Below, one piece after another: positions 1 through 5,858 of a stretch of DNA of 13,446 nt (position 1 is its first letter; every line of letters starts with the position of its first letter). Made by a program: the position numbers and the translations under genes. Below the pieces are notes generated by a model. That model made no database searches and had not been told where the DNA came from. It saw only the letters and a program-made list of their open reading frames with translations. The DNA is from Cyclobacteriaceae bacterium (GTDB taxonomy: Bacteria; Bacteroidota; Bacteroidia; Cytophagales; Cyclobacteriaceae): assembly GCA_021648745.1 (NCBI GenBank), contig JAKISE010000089.1, positions 1 to 13,446 of the forward strand. Reading direction: 5' to 3'.

Positions 1-96
1 GCAAATCAGTCGTTTTACTAAGTTTATCCTCTTAACCATAGCGGTGCTATGCTTTTCGAATATAAACTTCTGATTTATTGCATTTTGTCTTCTCAT
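1..96 (-). CDS. Possible N-terminal fragment of an unidentified gene running off the left edge
   Basis: A minus-strand frame is open from about position 132 to the left edge, and its first ATG is at 94-96. It gives about 32 visible residues, rich in Lys and Arg, ending with VKRLIC at the edge. An in-frame TAA at 133-135 lies just upstream. If real, the gene would follow the aldehyde dehydrogenase terminator on the same strand. I recognise no family. On the plus strand, frame 2 is also open from the edge to a TGA at 71-73 and could be the hydrophobic C-terminus of a different gene (FILLTIAVLCF). Both cannot be judged from so little sequence. Confidence 0.2.
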   Translation of the reverse strand, partial: MRRQNAINQKFIFEKHSTAMVKRINLVKRLIC

Positions 97-136
97 TACG
101 AATTCTATTGCATAATCCGGGTTAAACGGCAATTAA

Positions 137-165
137 AAAGGATGCTACTCAACATAGCATCCTTT
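137..165 (-). terminator. Rho-independent terminator of the aldehyde dehydrogenase gene
   Basis: A perfect 11-bp inverted repeat, AAAGGATGCTA (137-147) and TAGCATCCTTT (155-165), surrounds a 7-nt loop. Read on the minus strand, the stem ends in a run of five T's followed by AATT. It starts 44 nt beyond the stop of the dehydrogenase gene. The plus-strand reading lacks a T run, so it mainly serves the minus strand. Confidence 0.8.
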
Positions 166-209
166 AAATAGAAAACCCTGTCACATGGCCGGGAGTATTT
201 TTTTATATG

Positions 210-1754
210 CTATAAATCAAACTTAATACCTTGGGCCAGTGGCAAGTCATCGCCATAATTAAGGGTGTTTGTTTGTCTTCTCATATATACTTTCCAAGCA
301 TCAGAACCCGACTCACGACCTCCACCTGTTTCTTTTTCGCCACCAAAAGCACCGCCAATTTCAGCTCCAGAAGTTCCAATATTTACATTAGCAATTCCAC
401 AATCCGATCCAGCTTGGGATAAGAAAAACTCAGCCTCTTTTAGGTTGTTCGTCATAATGGCTGAAGAAAGTCCTTGAACTACACCATTCTGCATTCCCAT
501 TGCTTCTTCAATGGTTTTATACTTGATAAGGTATAAAATAGGAGCGAAGGTTTCATTTTGAACGATGTCATAATGATTCTCAACCTCGATTACACAAGGT
601 TTTACATACACTCCAGATTCGTACCCTTCTCCTTCTAGTACACCTCCTTCAACAACTACATTTCCTCCTTCTTTTTTAGCTTGCTCAATGGCATTTTGAT
701 AAAGCTCAACAGCCGTTTTATCAATTAATGGACCAACATGGTTGGCTTCATCCAATGGATTACCAATGCTTAACTGGCCATAAGCATTTACCAATTTATT
801 CTTTACCTCGTCATATACCGATTCATGAATAATTAGTCTTCGTGTAGAAGTACAACGTTGACCGCAAGTACCAACAGCTCCAAAAAGAGCTCCAACTAAG
901 GTCATATTTAAATCGGCATCAGGCGAAACTATAATCGCATTATTACCACCAAGCTCGAGCAGTGATTTACCTAAGCGAGATCCCACAGCAGCGGCTACTT
1001 TCTTGCCCATTCTGATAGAACCAGTTGCTGAAATCAAAGGCACACGTTTATCATTGGTCATTAATTCACCAATTTTATAATCGCCATTTACCAAACCAGA
1101 AATACCTTCGGGCACATTGTTAGCTGCAAATACTTCTTGAACTATGTTTTGACAAGCAATACTACATAAAGGCACTTTTTCAGAAGGTTTCCACACACAA
1201 GCATCACCACATACCCAAGCTAACATGGTGTTCCATGACCACACTGCTACAGGAAAGTTGAAGGAAGAAATAATGCCAACTACACCTAATGGGTGGTATT
1301 GCTCGTACATTCTATGGTTAGGTCGCTCGGAGTGCATGGTTAATCCGTGTAGCTGACGAGATAGACCTACAGCAAAATCACAGATGTCGATCATTTCTTG
1401 CACCTCGCCCAATCCCTCTTGATAAGATTTACCCATTTCGTAAGAAACCAATTTACCCAAAGGCTCTTTATATTTTCTTAGTGCCAATCCAATCTGACGA
1501 ACCACCTCTCCTCTTTTAGGAGCAGGAACCATTCGCCATTTTTTAAAAGCTTCTTCTGCTTTTTTTACTACGGCATCGTATTCTTCCCCAGTAGCTTCAG
1601 TTACGGTTCCAATCTCTTGACCATCGGCAGGAGATATAGAAACCAATTTATTGGTGCCAGACTCTAACCAGTTGGCACCAGTTGAAACACCTGCATTATG
1701 CTGCTTTATGCCAAGCACTTCGAGTGCTTTTTTAATTCCAAAATTATCGTTCAT
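210..1754 (-). CDS. ALDH7-family aldehyde dehydrogenase (alpha-aminoadipic semialdehyde / piperideine-6-carboxylate dehydrogenase type)
   Basis: The predicted product is a 514-residue cytoplasmic NAD(P)-dependent aldehyde dehydrogenase of the ALDH7 (antiquitin) family. The family oxidises alpha-aminoadipic semialdehyde, in equilibrium with piperideine-6-carboxylate, to alpha-aminoadipate in lysine breakdown. Visible active-site residues are the oxyanion Asn166 in FNFPVA, the cofactor-binding Lys189 in WKPSE, the general base Glu267 in ELGGN and the nucleophile Cys301 in GQRCTSTRRL. The segment at 449-488 (GSDCGIANVNIGTSGAEIGG, then GGGRESGSDAWK) is the hallmark that separates ALDH7 from other ALDHs. 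The C-terminus, LPLAQGIKF, and the length also match the family. The ATG at 1754 gives the normal N-terminus, without a clear Shine-Dalgarno. The gene stands alone between two terminators, and no other lysine-catabolism gene is visible. Substrate is inferred from family; activity on other semialdehydes is possible. Confidence 0.93.
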   Translation of the reverse strand: MNDNFGIKKALEVLGIKQHNAGVSTGANWLESGTNKLVSISPADGQEIGTVTEATGEEYDAVVKKAEEAFKKWRMVPAPKRGEVVRQIGLALRKYKEPLGKLVSYEMGKSYQEGLGEVQEMIDICDFAVGLSRQLHGLTMHSERPNHRMYEQYHPLGVVGIISSFNFPVAVWSWNTMLAWVCGDACVWKPSEKVPLCSIACQNIVQEVFAANNVPEGISGLVNGDYKIGELMTNDKRVPLISATGSIRMGKKVAAAVGSRLGKSLLELGGNNAIIVSPDADLNMTLVGALFGAVGTCGQRCTSTRRLIIHESVYDEVKNKLVNAYGQLSIGNPLDEANHVGPLIDKTAVELYQNAIEQAKKEGGNVVVEGGVLEGEGYESGVYVKPCVIEVENHYDIVQNETFAPILYLIKYKTIEEAMGMQNGVVQGLSSAIMTNNLKEAEFFLSQAGSDCGIANVNIGTSGAEIGGAFGGEKETGGGRESGSDAWKVYMRRQTNTLNYGDDLPLAQGIKFDL

Positions 1755-1779
1755 TTTTCTACTTGATTATGCTAAGCAA

Positions 1780-1812
1780 CAAAACTACTATTAAAGGTTT
1801 ATATAGAACAAG
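1780..1812 (-). promoter_or_regulatory. Candidate Bacteroidota-type promoter of the aldehyde dehydrogenase gene
   Basis: On the minus strand TAGTTTTG (1780-1787) matches the TAnnTTTG -7 element exactly. A CTTG (1809-1812), one base off the -33 TTTG, lies 21 nt upstream. The -7 element is 25 nt from the start codon, and the -33 element directly abuts the upstream terminator hairpin. This is motif matching by eye only. Confidence 0.5.
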
Positions 1813-1842
1813 AAAGGCTGATTGAATTAACAATCAGCCTTT
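1813..1842 (-). terminator. Rho-independent terminator of the HtrA-type protease gene
   Basis: A perfect 12-bp stem, AAAGGCTGATTG (1813-1824) and CAATCAGCCTTT (1831-1842), surrounds a 6-nt loop. The minus-strand tail CTTGTTCT is moderately T-rich. It lies 57 nt past the protease stop codon and insulates the dehydrogenase gene downstream. The arms end in A's on one side and T's on the other, and the plus-strand tail (GAATTATTTA) is less T-rich. Confidence 0.75.
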
Positions 1843-1899
1843 GAATTATTTATAGATTCTTACTTTTGTAGGATGATACATAAATTGAGTTTTAATTAG

Positions 1900-3336
1900 T
1901 TACCAATCTATTGAGTAATAGGTTTTATCACCATTTTCCATTACCCCTAAAAGGATTACTCGTTGGCCTTCCAATTGAGGCATTAATCTTTTAAGTTGAT
2001 CTACGGTGGCGATGGAATTTTTGTCCACTTCAGTAATAATAAACCCTTCTTCAATACCAGCTTCTTTCCATTTACCATCTCCAAGCTCTTTCAATTTCAC
2101 ACCTGCCTTTATATGCAATTTTTCGGCTTCTTCTCCTTGAACATTTTGAAATACAGACCCTTCTACCAATACTTCAGAAACTCGTTTAACCACATTAGTG
2201 GTTCCGCCTAAATTATGAAGCTCTACTTCCAAAGTTAGCTTTTCATCTCCTCTCAGCAATTCTACATTAATTTTATCACCAGGTCGGTGACGAGCAACTA
2301 ATTCTTGGAGTTCAGAAGTGTTAGTAACTTCTTTTCCATCAATGCCGATGATAACATCCTTATCCTCAATTCCTCCTTCTTCAGCTCCACTGCCATCTTG
2401 TACTTCAAACACATACACACCCTGCACAACACTTAAATCTTGTTGCTTAGCCAACTCTGCAGATACATCGTTGATTCTAATTCCTAATAGTCCCCTTTGC
2501 ACTACACCAAATTCGAGCAAATCATCGGCTACTTTTTTAACCAAGTTTACAGGAATTGCAAAAGCATAACCAGCGTAGCTACCTGTTGGAGAAGCAATGG
2601 CAGAATTTATACCAATCAATCGACCATTTATGTCAATTAAGGCACCTCCAGAATTACCCGGATTAACAACAGCATCGGTTTGTAAAAAAGACTCCACTTG
2701 AATATTATTTGCTTGATCTCTAAGAATACCAATATTCCTTGCCTTGGCACTAATAATACCTGCTGTAACGGTGGAAGTCAAGTTAAACGGATTACCCACC
2801 GCTAAGACCCATTGGCCGACTTTCACTTCATCCGAATCTCCATAGGCCATAAACGCCAAATTTCCTGCTTCAATTTTAATGAGAGCTAGATCTGTTGTTG
2901 GGTCTGTACCAACTACATTGGCGGTGTAACTCCTATTGTCATTCAATACTACCTGCACCTCTTCTGCGTCTTCTACTACGTGGTTATTTGTTACAATATA
3001 GCCATCATCGGATACAATTACTCCAGAACCTGAAGACTGAGATGGGCCTTGCTTATACTGATAATAACCATTTGACTTAATACTTGCACTATAAGACGAC
3101 CGAATGTGCACTACCGAATTGGTAGCTAGATCGGCAATGGTTGTAAAGTCAAGCTCTTTAGGAACGCTAGCATCATAATTAACATTAACCGAGTTGGCAC
3201 CTAACTCCTCTTGCCTAGACTGGATGGAATCATAAGCTTGCTCAGTTGAACCTCCAATAAACAGATTGCTATTAAGTGCCAATAGGCTTCCTAAAAAAGC
3301 AACTACAAAAACTAATACTAAATTTTTCTTGCTCAT
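1900..3336 (-). CDS. HtrA/DegP/DegQ-type periplasmic serine endoprotease
   Basis: A 478-residue protein of the Do/HtrA family (peptidase family S1C), which degrades or chaperones misfolded envelope proteins. Residues 5-22 are a hydrophobic N-terminal signal or anchor segment after MSKK, with no lipobox. The trypsin-like domain spans roughly 65-275, with the full catalytic triad: His119 in VTNNHVV, Asp149 in DPTTDLALIK and Ser229 in NPGNSGGAL. PDZ1 covers about 280-375, starting RGLLGI. A second, more divergent PDZ covers about 395-478. The length and the two PDZ domains resemble DegP/DegQ more than single-PDZ DegS. It lies downstream of hsp20 on the same strand, with a 127-nt gap containing the hsp20 terminator, so it probably has its own promoter. 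Whether it is induced by heat or envelope stress cannot be read from the sequence; the hsp20 neighbour makes that plausible. Confidence 0.93.
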   Translation of the reverse strand: MSKKNLVLVFVVAFLGSLLALNSNLFIGGSTEQAYDSIQSRQEELGANSVNVNYDASVPKELDFTTIADLATNSVVHIRSSYSASIKSNGYYQYKQGPSQSSGSGVIVSDDGYIVTNNHVVEDAEEVQVVLNDNRSYTANVVGTDPTTDLALIKIEAGNLAFMAYGDSDEVKVGQWVLAVGNPFNLTSTVTAGIISAKARNIGILRDQANNIQVESFLQTDAVVNPGNSGGALIDINGRLIGINSAIASPTGSYAGYAFAIPVNLVKKVADDLLEFGVVQRGLLGIRINDVSAELAKQQDLSVVQGVYVFEVQDGSGAEEGGIEDKDVIIGIDGKEVTNTSELQELVARHRPGDKINVELLRGDEKLTLEVELHNLGGTTNVVKRVSEVLVEGSVFQNVQGEEAEKLHIKAGVKLKELGDGKWKEAGIEEGFIITEVDKNSIATVDQLKRLMPQLEGQRVILLGVMENGDKTYYSIDW

Positions 3337-3383
3337 CTTTCTTTTTTTTAATCAATTACACTAACGATGCCTAGCATATTCTG

Positions 3384-3410
3384 TTGTTAAAATTTAACAT
3401 TTTTTAACAA
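3384..3410. promoter_or_regulatory. AT-rich palindromic cluster upstream of the protease gene
   Basis: GTTAAAATTTAAC (3386-3398) is a perfect 6+1+6 inverted repeat. TTGTTAAA (3384-3391) and TTTAACAA (3403-3410) form a second, overlapping inverted pair 11 nt apart. The cluster lies 48-74 nt before the protease start codon, where a regulator or RNA polymerase would bind. AT-rich composition makes such palindromes fairly likely by chance, so operator function is only a possibility. Confidence 0.3.
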
Positions 3411-3439
3411 GAAAAGGTAGCCTAGCGACCACCTTTTCT
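3410..3439 (-). terminator. Likely terminator of hsp20
   Basis: A 9-bp perfect stem, AGAAAAGGT (3410-3418) with ACCTTTTCT (3431-3439), surrounds a 12-nt loop. It begins 24 nt beyond the hsp20 stop. On the minus strand the 3' arm runs into CTTTTCTTGTT, a modest T-rich tail. It separates hsp20 from the protease gene. Confidence 0.6.
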
Positions 3440-3463
3440 CAAACTCAACCTATCAACCCAAAC

Positions 3464-3898
3464 TTACTTAACCTTTACGGTTGTTTTCAACACTTTTACT
3501 TCGTCTTTAGGAAGTGTAACTTTCAAGATGCCATCTACATATTCAGCACCAATCTTAGTTCTATCAACTATATCTGGCAAAGAGAAAGTTCTACGGAACG
3601 AACCATACTGAGTTTGAATAGAAGTAAACTCTTTTTCTTCCTTCTTTTCTTCAAACTTACGTTCGCCACTAATGGCAAGCACATTTTCCTCCACATCAAT
3701 GTTGAATGATTTTTTATCGAATCCTGGAACAGCAAAATGAAGTTCATATGATTTTTCTGACTCCAACACATCTACACTAGGTGCAAATTTTTCCATTCTT
3801 GTATTGTCGAATGAGGCGTCATTAAAAAATTTATCCATCAATCCGTTTACAGTAGTTGGAAATTCATTTCTGTTTTTATTATACCTTACAAGTGTCAT
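3464..3898 (-). CDS. Hsp20 / alpha-crystallin family small heat-shock protein
   Basis: A 144-residue small heat-shock protein: an ATP-independent cytoplasmic holdase that binds unfolding proteins and passes them to DnaK-type refolding machinery. The N-terminal arm (1-38) has the usual shape, with LMDKFFND. The alpha-crystallin domain runs from about 40 to 134, opening with APSVDV and YELHFAVPGF. It closes with the family signature A118-x4-GILKVTLP (118-130). The charged stretch at 80-92 (KFEEKKEEKEF) is the loop between beta strands that is typical of bacterial members. The C-terminal V-K-V at 141-143 stands in for the I-x-I/V oligomerisation motif. There is no signal peptide. The gene is divergent from the Nramp-type transporter gene, with inverted repeats in the space between, and is followed by its own terminator. 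Confidence 0.95.
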   Translation of the reverse strand: MTLVRYNKNRNEFPTTVNGLMDKFFNDASFDNTRMEKFAPSVDVLESEKSYELHFAVPGFDKKSFNIDVEENVLAISGERKFEEKKEEKEFTSIQTQYGSFRRTFSLPDIVDRTKIGAEYVDGILKVTLPKDEVKVLKTTVKVK

Positions 3899-3934
3899 AA
3901 TTTTATAATTTTAGTTTATAATTAATTTCACTAA

Positions 3935-3961
3935 CTCCTTAGTCAATATCGTACCAAGGAG
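3935..3961. promoter_or_regulatory. 9-N9-9 inverted repeat upstream of hsp20 (CIRCE-like geometry, different sequence)
   Basis: CTCCTTAGT (3935-3943) and ACCAAGGAG (3953-3961) match in 8 of 9 positions across a 9-nt spacer. The arrangement equals that of CIRCE (TTAGCACTC-N9-GAGTGCTAA) but the sequence does not. It lies 36-63 nt before the hsp20 start. Transcribed toward hsp20, the mismatch becomes a G-U pair and gives a continuous 9-bp hairpin. A TTTG on the minus strand (3974-3977) could be the -33 element, which would put the repeat over the core promoter. It could be an operator, a 5'-leader hairpin, or chance. Confidence 0.4.
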
Positions 3962-3980
3962 AATTTTGTGCTTCAAATAC

Positions 3981-4029
3981 GCCATTATGGCATATTTTTA
4001 TTAATATGTACATATATTGCGCCATAATG
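3981..4029. promoter_or_regulatory. Palindrome cluster in the hsp20 / Nramp-type divergent intergenic region
   Basis: Three elements are packed in 49 nt. GCCATTATGGC (3981-3991) is a 5+1+5 perfect palindrome. ATATGTACATAT (4004-4015) is a 12-bp perfect palindrome. GCCATAATG (4021-4029) repeats the first element in inverted orientation. They lie 55-103 nt before the preferred start of the transporter gene, a normal operator position for a metal-responsive or other repressor. I do not recognise a known Fur, MntR or Zur box. Confidence 0.35.
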
Positions 4030-4083
4030 TCTTCTTATCGGCTATCAAAATGTGCTATTTTAGCATTTTTATTATTTTCTTAT

Positions 4084-5364
4084 ATGAATTCTTCTAAATT
4101 TTTAAAAGCATTGGGCCCAGGCATTTTGTTTGCCAGCACTTGTATTGGCGTTTCTCATTTAGTGCAATCTACTCGAGCAGGTGCTTTGTACGGGTTTGCT
4201 TTTCTAGGAGCCATTATAATGGCAAATGTGTTTAAATATCCTTTTTTTGAATTTGCCTCTCGCTATACGGGTTCTACTGGAAAAAGCATTATAAATGGCT
4301 ACGCCAAAGAAGGGAAGTGGGTACTCATACTTTATTTACTTATTACAGTGCCCTCCATGTTTACAGTTACAGCTGCGGTAACTTTTGTTACCTCAGGCCT
4401 CTCTTCCACTTTATTTGGCTTCACTTTACCATATAACGGATGGTCAGCCCTGATATTAGGGTTTTGCATTTCTGTATTGGCCATTGGTAGGTATAAAATA
4501 CTCGATAATCTACTTAAAGTAGTTGGAGTGGTGCTGGTTTTAACAACCATAACTGCTTTTATCACCGTTCTTATTAATGGCAGAGCTCCACAAGCTCCAG
4601 ATTTTATTGCCGCAGAACCTTTATCCATTGCAGGTATTATTTTTCTAATTGCCTTAATGGGCTGGATGCCCACAGCAGTAGATATTTCTACTTGGACTAG
4701 CCTTTGGGCAGAAGCAAAAATAAAGACTTCTGGTCATCGACCTACTATGAAAGAGACTCTGGCTGATTTCAATCTAGGCTATTGGGTTAGTGCTGTACTC
4801 GCCCTTTGTTTTTTAACCTTGGGAACCTATGTTATGTATGGTACAGGGCAAACATTTGTGAATAGTGCAGGCGGTTTTGCAGGGCAGTTAATAGACATGT
4901 TTACAAGCAGCATAGGACAGTGGAGTTATTGGTTAATATCAATCGCTGCCTTTTCTGCTATGTTCTCTACTACCATTACGGTGATTGATGGCTACGCCAG
5001 AGCGATCCAGCGCACCACATTTTTACTTACCAATACTGACCCTAAAAGAACTGAAAGTAAAAGTGCTTATGTATTTTGGGCACTGCTTGTTGGAATAGGT
5101 GGGTACTTCGTAGTAGCTCAATTTTTAAATAATCTAAAACAGCTAGTAGACTTTGCCACCATCATATCTTTTGTAATCGCTTTACCGGCCGCTTATTTAA
5201 ACTATCATACCATATTTTCGAATCAGGTTCCTTTGGAAGACCAACCTAAAAAAGGAATGAAATACTTAGCTCAGGCTGGAATGGTATTTTTAGGCCTTTT
5301 CACTTTGTTATTCTTTGTTGTTAAGCTAAATCCATCTTGGCTAGAAAATATATTGTCTTTTTAG
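4084..5364 (+). CDS. Nramp-superfamily transporter with non-canonical metal-site motif
   Basis: A polytopic membrane protein of 426 residues with about 11 hydrophobic segments, related to the Nramp/MntH proton-coupled divalent metal transporters. I chose the ATG at 4084. It puts the conserved TM1 motif LGPGILF at residues 10-16, as is usual, whereas the in-frame ATGs at 4006 and 4027 sit within upstream palindromes and add a non-family extension. Aligned by eye with MntH, TM1 reads GVSH (22-25) where canonical members have the metal-binding DPGN. TM6 keeps Met195-Pro196 but has WMPTAVDISTW instead of the MPH motif. The rest of the fold signature (QSTRAGALYGF, 28-38) aligns without gaps. Transport of Mn2+/Fe2+ therefore should not be assumed; the substrate is unknown. 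It is divergent from hsp20 and upstream of a tRNA gene that has its own promoter candidate. I see no clear terminator after it. Confidence 0.85.
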   Translation: MNSSKFLKALGPGILFASTCIGVSHLVQSTRAGALYGFAFLGAIIMANVFKYPFFEFASRYTGSTGKSIINGYAKEGKWVLILYLLITVPSMFTVTAAVTFVTSGLSSTLFGFTLPYNGWSALILGFCISVLAIGRYKILDNLLKVVGVVLVLTTITAFITVLINGRAPQAPDFIAAEPLSIAGIIFLIALMGWMPTAVDISTWTSLWAEAKIKTSGHRPTMKETLADFNLGYWVSAVLALCFLTLGTYVMYGTGQTFVNSAGGFAGQLIDMFTSSIGQWSYWLISIAAFSAMFSTTITVIDGYARAIQRTTFLLTNTDPKRTESKSAYVFWALLVGIGGYFVVAQFLNNLKQLVDFATIISFVIALPAAYLNYHTIFSNQVPLEDQPKKGMKYLAQAGMVFLGLFTLLFFVVKLNPSWLENILSF

Positions 5365-5383
5365 GGATTATTTCAGCTAAAGT

Positions 5384-5415
5384 TTTGCAATTAAAAAATC
5401 AAGCTGCTAATATTG
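5384..5415 (+). promoter_or_regulatory. Candidate promoter of the tRNA-Asn gene
   Basis: TTTG (5384-5387) is followed after 20 nt by TAATATTG (5408-5415), one base off the Bacteroidota -7 consensus TAnnTTTG. The tRNA begins 51 nt after the -7 element, leaving room for a short 5' leader. This is by eye only. Confidence 0.45.
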
Positions 5416-5466
5416 CAGTCCGATTTGAAAAGGGGATTTATTTCAAGTTCAAATTGGAGTTAAAAT

Positions 5467-5540
5467 TCCTCCTTAGCTCAGTTGGTTAGAGCATCTGACT
5501 GTTAATCAGAGGGTCCTTGGTTCGAGCCCAAGAGGAGGAG
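5467..5540 (+). tRNA. tRNA-Asn (anticodon GTT)
   Basis: A complete 74-nt cloverleaf. The acceptor stem TCCTCCT (5467-5473) pairs with AGGAGGA (5533-5539), and the discriminator is G5540. The D stem is GCTC/GAGC. The anticodon stem TCTGA/TCAGA encloses the loop CTGTTAA, with anticodon GTT at 5501-5503. The variable loop is GGGTC, and the T arm CTTGG-TTCGAGC-CCAAG is perfect. The CCA end is not encoded (CTT follows), so it must be added after transcription. It is a single tRNA with its own terminator directly downstream. I see no integrase or attachment-site duplication next to it. Confidence 0.97.
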
Positions 5541-5552
5541 CTTTTAAAAACA

Positions 5553-5589
5553 AAAACCCTTGTAAATCAATGATTTGCAAGGGTTTTTT
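5553..5589 (+). terminator. Strong rho-independent terminator after tRNA-Asn
   Basis: AAAACCCTTGTAAATCA (5553-5569) pairs with TGATTTGCAAGGGTTTT (5571-5587) with one G-U wobble. The innermost bases must stay open as the loop. The stem runs into a T6 tract (5584-5589). It starts 12 nt after the tRNA. Confidence 0.88.
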
Positions 5590-5858
5590 AATGAATACCA
5601 AGTTATGCTTAAACCCGAAATATCTAGATAGATATAACTAATCAACCAAATATTTTTTAATATTTCGTTTATGTCTCAATTTAACTCTTATTATCCTGCC
5701 CAGTATAAGACCTTATCATCCCTTTATTTGTATTAAATTCATTAATGCTACTAGTTTAAAACTAGGAGCAAATAATTGAACATGCTATGTTATATTGTTC
5801 ACCCACACCTAATAACCTGAGTTCGACCTAAGGAATATGTATTTTTTGTAAACATTAA
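5590..5858. other. Intergenic region between tRNA terminator and symporter gene
   Basis: No gene is supported here; the longest open frames are short and unremarkable. The one structural element is CTAGTTTAAAACTAG at 5751-5765, a perfect 7+1+7 palindrome. It lies about 95 nt beyond the stop of the minus-strand symporter gene. I see no convincing terminator for that gene. Confidence 0.6.

Noticed and set aside
3913..3933. GTG-initiated six-codon frame after AAGGAG in the hsp20 leader, as a leader peptide
   Set aside because: It is too short to distinguish from chance, the spacing is poor, and Bacteroidota rarely rely on Shine-Dalgarno sequences.
4006..4083. Upstream ATGs (4006, 4027) as start of the Nramp-type gene
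   Set aside because: They add up to 26 residues not expected before the TM1 motif and lie within palindromic, probably regulatory, DNA. The ATG at 4084 gives the usual family N-terminus.
5467..5540. tRNA-Asn as an integration site for a mobile element
   Set aside because: No integrase gene, no repeated 3' tRNA fragment and no shift in gene type are visible on either side.
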